Below are positions 1 through 8,229 of a stretch of 64,000 nucleotides of DNA, piece by piece (positions within the stretch are counted from its first letter, which is position 1; every line of letters begins with the position of its first letter). Source of the DNA: Rummeliibacillus pycnus (lineage in GTDB: Bacteria; Bacillota; Bacilli; Bacillales_A; Planococcaceae); the NCBI RefSeq assembly GCF_002884495.1, contig NZ_KZ614145.1:1626423-1690422 (forward strand). The letters run 5' to 3'. The notes beneath the pieces were generated by a model. It did no database searches. It saw nothing but the letters and a program-made list of their open reading frames with translations, and was not told where the DNA came from. The translations under genes and the position numbers were made by a program.

Positions 1-67
1 GATACTTTTCAATTTCTTCTTTCGTTAATTCTCCAGTAGAGTCGGTTACAATATGAATTCGCCCCAC
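1..67 (-). CDS. DegV family protein, N-terminal fragment
   Basis: Only the first 22 codons lie in the window; the gene runs off the left edge. A GTG start at 67 follows an AAAGGAT ribosome binding site, and the peptide VGRIHIVTDSTGELTKEEI matches the conserved start of DegV proteins, whose TDST motif contributes to fatty-acid binding. DegV/FakB-type proteins present fatty acids to a fatty acid kinase; which lipid this one would bind cannot be seen. An in-frame upstream GTG/ATG alternative is closed quickly by a stop, so the GTG at 67 is the only sensible start. Confidence 0.7.
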   Translation of the reverse strand, partial: MGRIHIVTDSTGELTKEEIEKY

Positions 68-360
68 ATTGACACATCCTTTTGTACATATAAATTATAA
101 AATTAGATTGCTATATAGTAAAATGAAAGCCTTATCATTTATAGTACTAGTTTTTATTCATTTATACATGTGACATTTGTCAATCTTATTGATTTTTTGT
201 CGAATTATAAATGAAAGAAACGATTGAATTTCTATTGTAGAAAAATGTAATGAGCTTTTTTCCTAACTTTCAACACAACCCACTTCTATAAAATAATAAA
301 ATGCTATCTCTCATAAAATTCGAAAAATCTTATGCTTCCCATTAAAAACATAACAAAAAA

Positions 361-387
361 TAGAGCGACTATTAAATAGTCACTCTA
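361..387 (-). terminator. terminator of thyA-dfrA
   Basis: A hairpin with arms TAGAG.GACTATT and its near-complement is followed on the minus strand by six T residues (352-359), 26 bases after the dfrA stop. The rest of the stretch from 68 to 360 is AT-rich and holds no gene that I can support. Confidence 0.75.
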
Positions 388-412
388 ATCATAATATAAA
401 CTAATCAAAACC

Positions 413-889
413 TTATTTTTTATAGACGATATAAGAAAACTTTGTGTGGTCGTTTGTTTCGAACTCTTCTGATTCAGAGATTTTCTTCCATTCAGCTCCG
501 TACTCTGGGAAATAGGTATCCCCTTGATATGAATGCTGAATTTTAGTTACGTATAAAAGATCTGCAATTGGTAGTGCTAAGCGAAAAATCTGTTCTCCAC
601 CAATAATCATTATTTCTTTATTTTCTTTTTTTGCTACTTGTAATGCTTCATCTAAAGAATGAACTACTACAATTCCTTCTTTTTGATAATTAGAATCTCT
701 TGTAATGACAATATTCGTTCTTCCAGGTAAAGCTTTTCCTATTGATTCGAAGGTTTTGCGTCCCATGATCATCGGTTTACCCATTGTTGTCTTTTTAAAA
801 TAGGCTAAATCTCCTGGTAAATGCCAAGGCATAGCGTTGTTAAAACCGATTACTCGATTTTCGTCATGCGCAACGATTAAAGAAATCAA
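413..889 (-). CDS. dfrA: dihydrofolate reductase
   Basis: Reduces dihydrofolate to tetrahydrofolate with NADPH in the cytoplasm, and so recycles the dihydrofolate that thymidylate synthase makes. At 158 residues it has the normal family length. Visible family motifs are the N-terminal SLIVAHDENRVIG, the MPWHLPGDL substrate loop containing the catalytic acidic residue, GRKTFESIGKALPGR for NADPH binding, and IMIIGGEQIF. The start is a TTG at 889, supported by AGGAGG at 898-903. That ribosome binding site overlaps the thyA stop codon, so translation is probably coupled to thyA, as in the Bacillus thyB-dfrA pair. Trimethoprim would be the classic inhibitor of this family. Confidence 0.97.
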   Translation of the reverse strand: MISLIVAHDENRVIGFNNAMPWHLPGDLAYFKKTTMGKPMIMGRKTFESIGKALPGRTNIVITRDSNYQKEGIVVVHSLDEALQVAKKENKEIMIIGGEQIFRLALPIADLLYVTKIQHSYQGDTYFPEYGAEWKKISESEEFETNDHTKFSYIVYKK

Positions 890-902
890 CTATATAACCT
901 CC

Positions 903-1847
903 TTATACGGAAATTGGCGCTGCAATACGAGGATAAGGATCATATCCCTCTATCGCTAAATCCGCCATTTCATATTCAAAGATTGAATCCTTGTCCGTTT
1001 TTATCACCAATTTTGGTAAAGTTCTTGGTGTTCGAGTCAATTGTTCTTTCACCTGGTCTAAGTGATTTTTGTAAATATGTGCATCCCCTAAAGTATGCAC
1101 AAAATCTCCAACCTCTAGTCCACATTCTTTAGCGATTAAATGTGTCAGTAATGCATAAGATGCAATATTAAATGGCACACCTAAAAATACATCTGCACTA
1201 CGTTGATATAATTGGCAAGATAGTTTTCCATCTGCTACATAAAATTGGAAAAGTGAATGACAAGGTGGTAGAGCCATATCATCAACTTCTGCTGGATTCC
1301 AGGCAGTTACGATATGCCGTCTTGAATTAGGATTTCTTTTAATCGATTCAATCACATTATGAATTTGATCGATCGTTCCACCTTTCGCATCAGGCCATGA
1401 ACGCCATTGTTTTCCATAAACAGGTCCAAGATCGCCAAATTTCCGTGCGAATTCCTCATCTTCTAAAATATTCTTTTGAAAAATTGCCATTTGTTCATCA
1501 TATTGCTCTTTAAAGGTTTCATCTTTTAATACACGGTGACCAAAGTCTGTCATATCAGGTCCTTGATAGTCTTCATTTTGTACCCATTTTTCAAAAGCCC
1601 ATTCATCCCAAATATGATTATTTTGAGCAATCAAAGTACGAACATTCGTATCCCCTTTTAAAAACCATAACAATTCAGTTGCAATTAAACGAAATGCTGT
1701 TTTTTTCGTGGTCATTAATGGAAAACCTTCTTGCAGATTAAATCTCATTTGGTATCCAAAAACACTCCATGTTCCTGTTCCAGTACGATCTCCTTTATCA
1801 TTACCATTCCCCAAAATATGGCGGCAAAGGTCTAGATATTGTTTCAT
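903..1847 (-). CDS. thyA: thymidylate synthase (ThyA type)
   Basis: Methylates dUMP to dTMP using methylene-tetrahydrofolate, yielding dihydrofolate for the dfrA product encoded directly downstream. The protein starts [12 protein letters not shown] at 1847 after GGAGGC, giving 314 residues; this is the longer ThyA form with an insertion ([23 protein letters not shown] region), like the staphylococcal and lactobacillal enzymes. The active-site segment [12 protein letters not shown] carries the nucleophilic cysteine, and [10 protein letters not shown] and [18 protein letters not shown] bind the nucleotide. An upstream in-frame start at 1931 is possible but adds 28 residues without a good ribosome binding site. 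In B. subtilis ypjP precedes this pair; here ypjP lies 3.5 kb away with other genes between. Confidence 0.97.
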   Translation of the reverse strand: MKQYLDLCRHILGNGNDKGDRTGTGTWSVFGYQMRFNLQEGFPLMTTKKTAFRLIATELLWFLKGDTNVRTLIAQNNHIWDEWAFEKWVQNEDYQGPDMTDFGHRVLKDETFKEQYDEQMAIFQKNILEDEEFARKFGDLGPVYGKQWRSWPDAKGGTIDQIHNVIESIKRNPNSRRHIVTAWNPAEVDDMALPPCHSLFQFYVADGKLSCQLYQRSADVFLGVPFNIASYALLTHLIAKECGLEVGDFVHTLGDAHIYKNHLDQVKEQLTRTPRTLPKLVIKTDKDSIFEYEMADLAIEGYDPYPRIAAPISV

Positions 1848-2014
1848 CGATATAGCCTCCAATTTACATACTATTTTTAATAATAACATTGCCGATAAAT
1901 GTCGTAAATTGTTTATGAGTTTTAATTTCATCTATTTATCTTCTATTAGAATATCTAGTATCACTTTTATTAAATTATATTACATCTAATTATATTTCAG
2001 AAAATTTAAACTTA

Positions 2015-2041
2015 TTATCACTCACTTTACAAGAGTGATAA
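2015..2041 (+). promoter_or_regulatory. CIRCE-like HrcA operator upstream of hsp20
   Basis: TTATCACTC, nine bases, then GAGTGATAA: a perfect 9-bp inverted repeat with the exact 9-base spacer of CIRCE (consensus TTAGCACTC-N9-GAGTGCTAA). It differs from consensus by one symmetrical change (G to T in the left arm, C to A in the right), which keeps the dyad. Binding by HrcA is inferred from the resemblance. Confidence 0.7.
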
Positions 2042-2054
2042 CAAATGATATGAT
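2026..2054 (+). promoter_or_regulatory. sigma-A promoter of the hsp20 pair
   Basis: TTTACA (2026-2031), a 17-base spacer and TATGAT (2049-2054). The -35 box lies in the spacer of the CIRCE-like dyad and the right arm of the dyad fills the -35/-10 interval, so a bound repressor would block polymerase. Confidence 0.65.
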
Positions 2055-2124
2055 AATAACTGTAAAGAGGATCAGTTCGATGATTCCCTTTCGAAGAAAA
2101 AATAATAAAAAGAGGTAATGTACT

Positions 2125-2541
2125 ATGTCAAATTTATTTCCAACAAGTCGTAATTTCTTTTTCCCACAATTCTTCGATCAAGCATTTGATTCTTTCTTTA
2201 CAAAAATGAACCAACCAAGTGTAGACATTGAAGAAAATGATCATTCTTACATCGTTACAATGGACATTCCAGGTATGAACAAAGAAGACATCAATGTCAC
2301 TTACAACAACAACTTACTAACTATTGATGCACATCAAGATCACGAAACTGAAAGTAAAGACGTAACTACTAACTACATTCGTCGCGAACGTGTAAGTCAT
2401 TCATTTAAACGACAATTTGTAGTTGAAAATGTTAAATTCGATGGTATTGAATGCAAATACGAAAACGGTGTTCTTAACATTCATTTACCAAAGAATGACC
2501 AAAAATTAGTTGAAAATAATCATAGAATAGAAATTCAATAA
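2125..2541 (+). CDS. Hsp20/alpha-crystallin small heat-shock protein 1
   Basis: ATP-independent holdase that binds unfolding proteins during stress. The 138-residue protein has a short aromatic N-terminus (MSNLFPTSRNFFFPQFFD), a central alpha-crystallin domain with DIEENDHSYIVTMDIPGM and the YENGVLNIHLPK segment, and a short C-terminal tail ending HRIEIQ whose I-x-I is the usual oligomer-docking motif. AGAGGT precedes the ATG. It is the first of two tandem copies and lies behind the CIRCE-like operator, so heat induction by release of HrcA is likely. Confidence 0.93.
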   Translation: MSNLFPTSRNFFFPQFFDQAFDSFFTKMNQPSVDIEENDHSYIVTMDIPGMNKEDINVTYNNNLLTIDAHQDHETESKDVTTNYIRRERVSHSFKRQFVVENVKFDGIECKYENGVLNIHLPKNDQKLVENNHRIEIQ

Positions 2542-2585
2542 TCGTCCTAATTGTTATCCCCTGACTATCTCATTTTTAAAAAAGA

Positions 2586-2617
2586 AGCCAGATGCACTTT
2601 TTTGCATCTGGCTTTTT
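2586..2617 (+). terminator. terminator between the two hsp20 genes
   Basis: An 11-bp perfect stem (AGCCAGATGCA and its complement) with a six-base loop and a T run. It implies that the second hsp20 gene has its own promoter or depends on read-through. Confidence 0.85.
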
Positions 2618-2719
2618 ATATAAAAATGTGTTCTGTATATTTCCTTATATACTGCAAATAATACGCTCTGAGTGGAGTTTTTAGATTCCTTCAAAATTTA
2701 TTCAAAAGAGGTATGTCTA

Positions 2720-3142
2720 ATGTCAAATCTATTCCCAACTAATCGTGATTTCTTTTTTCCACAATCCCATTTATTTGACCAAACTTTTGACTCCTTCTTC
2801 TCTAAAATGAGTCATCCTAGCTCAGATATTGTTGAGAAGGAAAATTGTTTTGAAGTGAAAATGGATATTCCAGGTATGAAAAAAGAAAATATCCATGTTT
2901 CATACCACAATAATGTTTTAACAGTTGAAGCGAGTCAACGTCATGAGCTAGAAAACAAAGATGAATCATCAAACTTTATCCATCGGGAGCGCACAAGTCG
3001 CTCATTCAAACGCCAATTTATTATTAATCATGTGCAATCTGATAACATCGAATGTAAATATGAAGATGGTGTATTAAATATTACTTTACCTAAAATGAAA
3101 CAAGAAACATTTGATAAAGGTCATCGAATTGAAGTTCAATAA
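2720..3142 (+). CDS. Hsp20/alpha-crystallin small heat-shock protein 2
   Basis: Tandem paralogue of the gene at 2125, 140 residues, with the same layout: MSNLFPTNRDFFFPQ start, alpha-crystallin domain with DIPGMKKENIHVSY and YEDGVLNITLPK, and a tail ending HRIEVQ. The start at 2720 follows AAAAGAGGT and aligns exactly with the start of copy 1; a GTG 48 bases upstream is open but poorly supported. The two copies have diverged considerably in sequence, so the duplication is not recent, and different client ranges or mixed oligomers are possible. I see no second CIRCE-like dyad in front of this gene. Confidence 0.92.
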   Translation: MSNLFPTNRDFFFPQSHLFDQTFDSFFSKMSHPSSDIVEKENCFEVKMDIPGMKKENIHVSYHNNVLTVEASQRHELENKDESSNFIHRERTSRSFKRQFIINHVQSDNIECKYEDGVLNITLPKMKQETFDKGHRIEVQ

Positions 3143-3179
3143 TTGATTAGCTTATTTATTTGAATAATTTCACATATTA

Positions 3180-3262
3180 TTAAGCACTCCTACTAAACGT
3201 ACAAATCCCATGAGCCTTGAATATGTCTCAAAGGATTTGTTTTAAGCTTTACGGAGTGCTAA
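3180..3262. terminator. long composite hairpin between convergent genes
   Basis: Three nested paired segments: TAAGCACTCC with GGAGTGCTAA, ACAAATCC with GGATTTGT, and TGAG with CTCA, followed by a T-rich tail on the plus strand. It sits between hsp20 copy 2 and the convergent yitT-like gene and probably ends transcription in one or both directions. The outer arms coincide with the consensus CIRCE half-sites, but they are too far apart to be an operator. Confidence 0.55.
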
Positions 3263-3337
3263 TTTTATTTTCACTCTATTCTAAGGACATAGTAGACATA
3301 CTTATTTTAAAATAGTTGAATGCCAAACTAGATCCTA

Positions 3338-4177
3338 TTATCTTGGCCGTGAAAAACCTTTTCCAATAATTTCTGAAGCATTTAAGAAAATGACAAATGA
3401 CTCCGTATCTTGGTTTTGAATCAGTTCTTTTAAATAGACCGCTTCGGATTGCTCTACTACACTAAATAATAAGGCCTTTTTATTGCGTGAGTACCCACCT
3501 TCAGACCATACTTTGGTAAAGCCACGATCAATCTCATGTTTGATCAGATGTGAAACTTTCTCTTCGTTTTCCGTAATGATTAGCACTAATTTAGAAGAAG
3601 AAGAGTGTAATTGAACAAGATCTATTACTTTACTGCAAATATAGATCGTAATCATCGCATACAAAGCAAGCTCCAAGTCAAAAACAAACATTGCTGCAAT
3701 CACAATCAATGCATCTATAATCATTTGAGCATAACCACTAGATAAACCTGTGTATTTTTTTATCAGTTGACCAATAATAGTCGTTCCACCTGTGGAACCA
3801 TTTCCTCTAAAGACAAGGCCTAAACCAACCCCTGTGATGATTCCTCCATAAATAGCTGCTAACATCGGATCATGTATTTCATAAGGTAAAAAAGATGTTC
3901 CCCAGATAAAAAAAGGTAAAAGAACTGTTCCAACTAGTGTTTTCACACTAAACTCTTTCCCTAACAAAAAATAGCCAAGAAAAAAGACAGGAATATTAAT
4001 ACACCACTGCACAATAGCTGGTGTCCAATTGTACAAATCATAGAGTAAAGTACTGATACCCACTACACCACCAGCAGCTAATTTCGCTGGTAATAAAAAG
4101 GTATTGTAAGATACACTAACCAACAATGCCCCTAATGCAATTAAACTATAGGAGCGTAATTCTTTTGATAAATTCAT
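3338..4177 (-). CDS. YitT/YpjC family membrane protein with DUF2179 domain
   Basis: Predicted polytopic membrane protein of the YitT family; substrate and function are unknown. The first ~200 residues form about five to six hydrophobic segments with the conserved NTFLLPAKLAAGGVVGISTLLY and GNGSTGGTTIIGQLI glycine-rich motifs. The last ~80 residues are the soluble DUF2179 domain (SKLVLIITENEEKVSHLI, DRGFTKVWSEGGYS). I chose the ATG at 4177 (279 residues, the family norm) because AAAGGAAA lies just upstream; an ATG at 4234 would add 19 charged residues. Confidence 0.85.
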   Translation of the reverse strand: MNLSKELRSYSLIALGALLVSVSYNTFLLPAKLAAGGVVGISTLLYDLYNWTPAIVQWCINIPVFFLGYFLLGKEFSVKTLVGTVLLPFFIWGTSFLPYEIHDPMLAAIYGGIITGVGLGLVFRGNGSTGGTTIIGQLIKKYTGLSSGYAQMIIDALIVIAAMFVFDLELALYAMITIYICSKVIDLVQLHSSSSKLVLIITENEEKVSHLIKHEIDRGFTKVWSEGGYSRNKKALLFSVVEQSEAVYLKELIQNQDTESFVIFLNASEIIGKGFSRPR

Positions 4178-4414
4178 ATGTAATTTCCTTTCAACTTTTT
4201 TGGATTCCTTCATTTCAGAGCTTCCGTTTCCCATTCAATTATTTTAACTGATTTTATCATCTATAAATAGTCGATTTTTTTAGATTGTGAGGAAATTAAT
4301 ATTTATCATAATTCAAATAATTTAAGTCTTATAATTCAATAGTATAATAAAATATTCCCATTGTTATTGAAAGAGATTTAGTTAGTTTATCATTTTATAT
4401 AAAGGGGTGGATGT

Positions 4415-4909
4415 ATGAGCCTGGGTTGTGTTCATGAATTCGAATTGGTAAAAGAAAAGAATTGGTATATAGTGAGATCATCTGTAATTCATGAAGACTT
4501 TATAGATTATATAAATGAACAAGTTAGTATTGAAAATAATTTATTTTTTGATGGTGTTCCTTCGATTAATCCAAGTTTCAAGAAAGGCCCCTACTCTGAA
4601 TCGATTCCTTCAGAAAAAGGGTTTAATCTTTATTCTGAAACTATTTTTAATCGACATTCTGTTCAAGAATTAAAGGAAATGTTTTCACAATGGAAGGGAG
4701 TTGCATTAGCCTTACCAGCTGATCTTTATTATTATGATTTAGAATCAATGGATGAAAAAACAAGAAATTCATTAACCGAGGAAGAGCTAAAATGGAGTAC
4801 AGATTATTATTTTGACAAAAAAGAAATAATTAAAAGCATCAATATTTGTTTAAATATTGTAGATAAACTAAAAGATCCCCAATATATTCTGTATCATAAA
4901 GGTATTTGA
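4415..4909 (+). CDS. uncharacterised protein, paralogue of the protein at 14038
   Basis: I do not recognise this 164-residue acidic, soluble protein by name. It is clearly homologous to the protein encoded at 14038-14493 on the other strand: both share a VIHEDFIDYI / IIDDDFIDYI block, a VPSINPS / VPCLNPN block, a W-containing helix (FSQWKG / FKSWKE), a FxKKEI motif, and the same last residues (YILYHKGI / YIYHSGI). AAAGGGGTGG precedes the ATG. It stands alone, next to a MITE-like repeat. Immunity-type proteins of toxin systems often occur as such scattered paralogues, but no toxin gene is adjacent, so that is speculation. Confidence 0.75.
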   Translation: MSLGCVHEFELVKEKNWYIVRSSVIHEDFIDYINEQVSIENNLFFDGVPSINPSFKKGPYSESIPSEKGFNLYSETIFNRHSVQELKEMFSQWKGVALALPADLYYYDLESMDEKTRNSLTEEELKWSTDYYFDKKEIIKSINICLNIVDKLKDPQYILYHKGI

Positions 4910-4982
4910 ATCTATTTCATAAATCAGTATTCTGTTAATAAATACGAACAATTCAGACCAACAAAGCATCTAATATTCATAG

Positions 4983-5174
4983 TTGACAATTCCGCTCCAG
5001 ACGACGCTTTCCACGGGCTTGACTTCAATCTCCTCGGGTCAACACGATGTTGATCACAAAGCCGTTGCCACAGGACGTGGCGTTCTTAGGCTTTGTTCCT
5101 TAATGACGTTCCTGCTGAGGCTTTCAGTTCAAGCTATTCCCGTAGGAGTCGCCGTCTTCCGCTCCATATTGAAC
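4983..5174. repeat. MITE-like palindromic intergenic repeat
   Basis: This GC-richer island stands out from its AT-rich surroundings. Its ends carry the direct word TTCCGCTCCA (4990-4999 and 5157-5166) and imperfect terminal inverted repeats (GACGACGCTTTCCACGGG against GACGGCGACTCCTACGGG on the opposite strand). Its centre is a strong nested hairpin, ACAAAGCC...GGCTTTGT enclosing GCCAC-aggac-GTGGC. It contains an open frame of 74 codons with no ribosome binding site and no protein character, which I reject as a gene. A degraded relative lies at 28612-28790. Similar elements are widespread between genes of Bacillaceae, from my general knowledge. Confidence 0.7.
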
Positions 5175-5266
5175 AAAAGTATAAACATTAAATGTTCGGA
5201 ATTTTAATATTAATTTTGCATTATGAAATTGACTCAATTAGAGAGTTTTTTAATTCACAAATTAAA

Positions 5267-5307
5267 AAAGGTCTTTCAACAATTCAATAAATTGTTGAAA
5301 GACCTTT
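5267..5307 (-). terminator. terminator of ypjP
   Basis: An 18-bp perfect inverted repeat (AAAGGTCTTTCAACAATT and its complement) with a five-base loop, 76 bases past the ypjP stop; poly-A and poly-T flanks suit either direction. Confidence 0.8.
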
Positions 5308-5382
5308 ATCTTCGTCTATATACTTCGTTTAGTAATCAAAAATTGTAACGATCCTTTTTCTTACTCTCTTTTTCAATTCAGA

Positions 5383-5979
5383 TTATGACAACCACTTAGG
5401 TGGAGTATCCTTAGACCAATAAATTTCACCTAAGTTGTAGTGTGAGGAAAATTGGTCAGTATATGTGTGATAGTGGAAGTTGTAATAGTAACCATCAAAT
5501 GGACGATTTTCTGTGCGTACATGGAAGCGGATGACGTCTTTTTTTGTTGACACATTATAGATATGGAACATTTTTTCTGAATAATCACCGCTTGGCTTTT
5601 CTGTAATTGCTAAATTCTTCATTTCTTGTGGATCTACACTATCTAATGTCATATGAATAGCTTGTTCGATTTTTGGGAAAATAATATTATCGAATTCATC
5701 GCTAATCTTTGGACCAATTTTACTGCCGAATTTCATATAAGCTTGTTCTTTTGCATGTTCTAGAATATTATCAGAAAATATCTCACTATCTGCTATTGAA
5801 TGATCTTGTTGAACAGCATTTATGTAATTTTCTGTATTTGATGATTGTTTAGATAGTTGGGTTTTATGGTTTCCGTTATGTTCTAAGAGGTTTTCCCAGA
5901 TGGAATGACTTGGTGTGATGACGCCAAGCGTTAAAACCGCAACTGTTGAAACTAATACTTTTTGAAGCCATTTCTTCAT
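5383..5979 (-). CDS. ypjP: YpjP-like protein
   Basis: Function unknown, conserved in Bacillales, where it lies beside the thymidylate synthase and DHFR genes. The 198-residue protein has an N-terminal signal or anchor (KKWLQKVLVSTVAVLTLGVI), a variable polar linker, then the conserved family core: AYMKFGSKIGPKISDEF, FHIYNVSTKKDVIRFHVR, DGYYYNFHYHTYTDQFSSHY and the C-terminal GEIYWSKDTPPKWLS. Cysteine is absent, so it is not a lipoprotein. In this genome it is separated from thyA-dfrA by the hsp20, yitT and 4415 genes, suggesting insertions or rearrangement here. Confidence 0.88.
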   Translation of the reverse strand: MKKWLQKVLVSTVAVLTLGVITPSHSIWENLLEHNGNHKTQLSKQSSNTENYINAVQQDHSIADSEIFSDNILEHAKEQAYMKFGSKIGPKISDEFDNIIFPKIEQAIHMTLDSVDPQEMKNLAITEKPSGDYSEKMFHIYNVSTKKDVIRFHVRTENRPFDGYYYNFHYHTYTDQFSSHYNLGEIYWSKDTPPKWLS

Positions 5980-6128
5980 ATTAACTTCACCTACTTTTGA
6001 ACATTTTTAAAACATCTCTTTTATACTATATACGATTTTTATAAGTAGAGGTTCCATCTTTTTGTAAATCATTGTACAATTAGGAAGAAATAATATGTTC
6101 TTTTTGTACAGAAGGAGGGCAAATTTTA

Positions 6129-6200
6129 ATGTCAATTGCAATCGGTATTGGTTTTTTAGCGCTATTATTCTATTTAATGTCTCTTTGTATCACCGACTAA
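6129..6200 (+). CDS. 23-residue hydrophobic peptide
   Basis: A tiny open frame encoding a single membrane-spanning peptide (IAIGIGFLALLFYLMSLCI core with an Asp at the end). Support comes from the near-perfect AGAAGGAGGG eight to ten bases before the ATG and from a terminator hairpin directly after the stop, so the unit has its own complete expression signals. No family is recognised. Small membrane peptides of this size act as regulators, type I toxins or spore components in bacilli; nothing here decides which. Confidence 0.55.
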   Translation: MSIAIGIGFLALLFYLMSLCITD

Positions 6201-6222
6201 TGCAATACATTATACAAAACGG

Positions 6223-6254
6223 AAGAACTATGTGAGTTTGTTCTCATAGTTCTT
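6223..6254. terminator. bidirectional terminator
   Basis: AAGAACTATG pairs with CATAGTTCTT, followed by TTTTTT. It ends the small-peptide unit and probably also the converging oxidoreductase gene that stops at 6260. Confidence 0.8.
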
Positions 6255-6259
6255 TTTTA

Positions 6260-6877
6260 TTAATTTGCAATACTTATGGATTGCTTACTATATTTTGGAT
6301 CCTCTAACGCTTTCAAGATAAAATTTGCGACATCTGCCCGAGCAATACTTCTACCCTTTTCTGGAATCCCTTCTACTGCTTCACGATATTTTCCGGTTTC
6401 TTCCCCATTCGTTAACCCCATGGGTCTAACTATTGTATAGTCCAAATGATACTTCATAATTGTGTCAACAGCATGTCGATGATCGAGAAGTGGATATTTT
6501 AAAGTTTTCATAATCATCTTACCAGAAATCCCCGGTATTTCACCGTATATACCAGCCGATGCGGTATAAATAATTCGATTTACATTGTGCATTTCCATAC
6601 CTGAAACAATATGATCAATCATTTTGCCTAATTCTTGTGATTCTTTTAATCCTTTGCTTGAAGCGAGGCAGGATACAACTGCGGTTTGGCCTTTTATTGC
6701 AGCCGCAACATCATTTGCTTGTAAAGCATTTCCGTGATAAATATGTAAAAAAGGATGTGAAATTTGAAGCTTAGAAGGTGTTCGCACAAATGCAGTCACT
6801 TCAATTTGTTTTTCTAAGGCTAAACGAACAACATGCTGCCCTACTCTTCCTGATGCTCCGAAAACAACTATTTTCAT
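6260..6877 (-). CDS. NAD(P)-binding atypical SDR (NmrA/YwnB-like)
   Basis: Cytoplasmic Rossmann-fold protein of 205 residues in the atypical short-chain dehydrogenase group (YwnB / flavin-reductase-like). The nucleotide-binding motif is MKIVVFGASGRVGQHVV at the extreme N-terminus, followed by TAFVRTPSKL and later DYTIVRPMGLTNG. These proteins lack a standard YxxxK pair and often have no known substrate. The ATG at 6877 follows AAAAGGGAG; a start 72 bases further upstream would put 24 foreign residues before the first strand of the Rossmann fold and is unlikely. Confidence 0.85.
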   Translation of the reverse strand: MKIVVFGASGRVGQHVVRLALEKQIEVTAFVRTPSKLQISHPFLHIYHGNALQANDVAAAIKGQTAVVSCLASSKGLKESQELGKMIDHIVSGMEMHNVNRIIYTASAGIYGEIPGISGKMIMKTLKYPLLDHRHAVDTIMKYHLDYTIVRPMGLTNGEETGKYREAVEGIPEKGRSIARADVANFILKALEDPKYSKQSISIAN

Positions 6878-7012
6878 AAAATTCAACTCCCTTTTAAAAA
6901 CATTATATCGAATGTTTTGCTTCAAAATAAAGAAGGAAGATTTGCCCAATTATTATAAAAGTTGAATTTTGAAGCACTTATTAAAGAGCGTTAAGAAACG
7001 TTTTTAGGCAAA

Positions 7013-7046
7013 GAAAGTGACGAGAATAATAATTCTCGTCACTTTC
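7013..7046. terminator. terminator of the acuI-like gene
   Basis: A 15-bp perfect stem, GAAAGTGACGAGAAT and its complement, with a four-base loop, right after the stop at 7050. Confidence 0.8.
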
Positions 7047-7049
7047 TTT

Positions 7050-8045
7050 TTATAATTTCACAAGTATTCTTCCTCTTGCTTCTCCTTTAAGTAATGTTGG
7101 AAGAACTTCAGGCAGTTGGTGTAAGCTTACTTCTTTTAATACGAGTTTTTCTAAGTTTGTAGGTTTGAAGTCGGTGGCAAGACGTTCCCAAGTTCTTAGC
7201 CTTTTTTCCATTGGACAATAGACTGAATCGATTCCAAGTAAGTTAATACCTCTTAAAATAAAAGGAAAAATGGTAGTTGGTATTTTGGTTCCTGCTGTTA
7301 ATCCGCTTGATGCTACCGAACCTCCGTATTGAATTTGACTTATTACAGAAGCAAGTGGTTCACCACCAACAGGATCAACAGCTGCTACCCATTTTTGTTT
7401 ACCTAACGCTTTGATCTTTCCATCATAAACATCTTCACGTGAAAGAATCTTTTGTGCACCAAGTTGTAACAAATACTCGTGTTCTGATTCTTTTCCTGTA
7501 CTAGCTTCAACTAGATATCCTAGAGTAGATAGAATCGATACAGCAAAGCTACCAACTCCTCCCGTTGCTCCGGTTACTAGAACTGTCCCTTTTTCAGGAG
7601 TAAGATTATTTTCTTCTAAACGTTGAACAGATAGAGCTGCGGTAAACCCTGCTGTACCTATGATCATAGCCTCTTTCAAAGAGAGGCCTTTTGGAAGTGG
7701 AACAACCCAATCAGCTGGTACTCGAGCATATTCACTAAATCCGCCGAAATGAGAGACACCTAGTTCATAACTAGTAACTATTACTTCGTCGCCTTTTTTA
7801 AAACGAGTATTATCTGACGAAACCACTACCCCTGCCAAATCAATCCCCGGAACAAAAGGATAATTTTTTACAATATTGCCATTAGGAACAGATGCCAAGC
7901 TATCTTTATAATTCACACTCGAATAATGTACGCGAATCAATACCTCTCCTTCAGGTAAATCTTGAAAAGTAAGCTGCTCAATTTCTACTGAGAAATGGTC
8001 CTCTTTTTTATCTACCACAAGTGCATGAAATAATTTCTCCATCAT
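7050..8045 (-). CDS. zinc-less MDR oxidoreductase, YhdH/AcuI/YhfP type
   Basis: Medium-chain reductase of the acrylyl-CoA reductase/quinone oxidoreductase branch, about 331 residues. It reduces activated double bonds with NADPH; the true substrate is not visible. Seen are VNYKDSLA and PFVPGIDLAGVVV in the N-terminal GroES-like domain, the NADP motif VLVTGATGGVGSFAV, and the PVGGEPLASV segment typical of YhdH; the cysteines of zinc MDRs are absent. Start ATG 8045 or 8042, both behind AAAGGGG. It is divergent from the TetR gene at 8333, and its promoter overlaps a TetR-type operator, so it is probably the target of that repressor. Confidence 0.9.
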   Translation of the reverse strand: MMEKLFHALVVDKKEDHFSVEIEQLTFQDLPEGEVLIRVHYSSVNYKDSLASVPNGNIVKNYPFVPGIDLAGVVVSSDNTRFKKGDEVIVTSYELGVSHFGGFSEYARVPADWVVPLPKGLSLKEAMIIGTAGFTAALSVQRLEENNLTPEKGTVLVTGATGGVGSFAVSILSTLGYLVEASTGKESEHEYLLQLGAQKILSREDVYDGKIKALGKQKWVAAVDPVGGEPLASVISQIQYGGSVASSGLTAGTKIPTTIFPFILRGINLLGIDSVYCPMEKRLRTWERLATDFKPTNLEKLVLKEVSLHQLPEVLPTLLKGEARGRILVKL

Positions 8046-8200
8046 TTTAACCCCTTTCAATTACTCATCAATCTCGCGATCTGTATTCTTTGGATTGATT
8101 CATAAAAATGTTATTATTGATTGTTTATATCCTTATCAACAAACTGATGAATTTCCAACAGACTTGTTAGTACATATCATTTCTTGATATTGATAAATTC

Positions 8201-8229
8201 ATTATAGATTTCATCATTTGACCGGTCAA
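8201..8229 (-). promoter_or_regulatory. promoter of the acuI-like gene
   Basis: On the minus strand TTGACC, 17 bases, TATAAT. The -35 box is half of the palindrome at 8219-8228, so operator occupancy would directly occlude it. Confidence 0.75.

Noticed and set aside
914-1132. Open frames on the plus strand across thyA (914-1132, 1708-1989)
   Set aside because: They are antisense to a certain gene, lack ribosome binding sites and have no family signature.
3183-3260. Second CIRCE element (AGCACTC...GAGTGCT)
   Set aside because: The half-sites are over 60 bases apart and lie after the genes; a terminator-like hairpin explains them better.
4983-5207. 74-codon frame within the palindromic repeat
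   Set aside because: The sequence is explained by the repeat; no ribosome binding site and no protein-like conservation.
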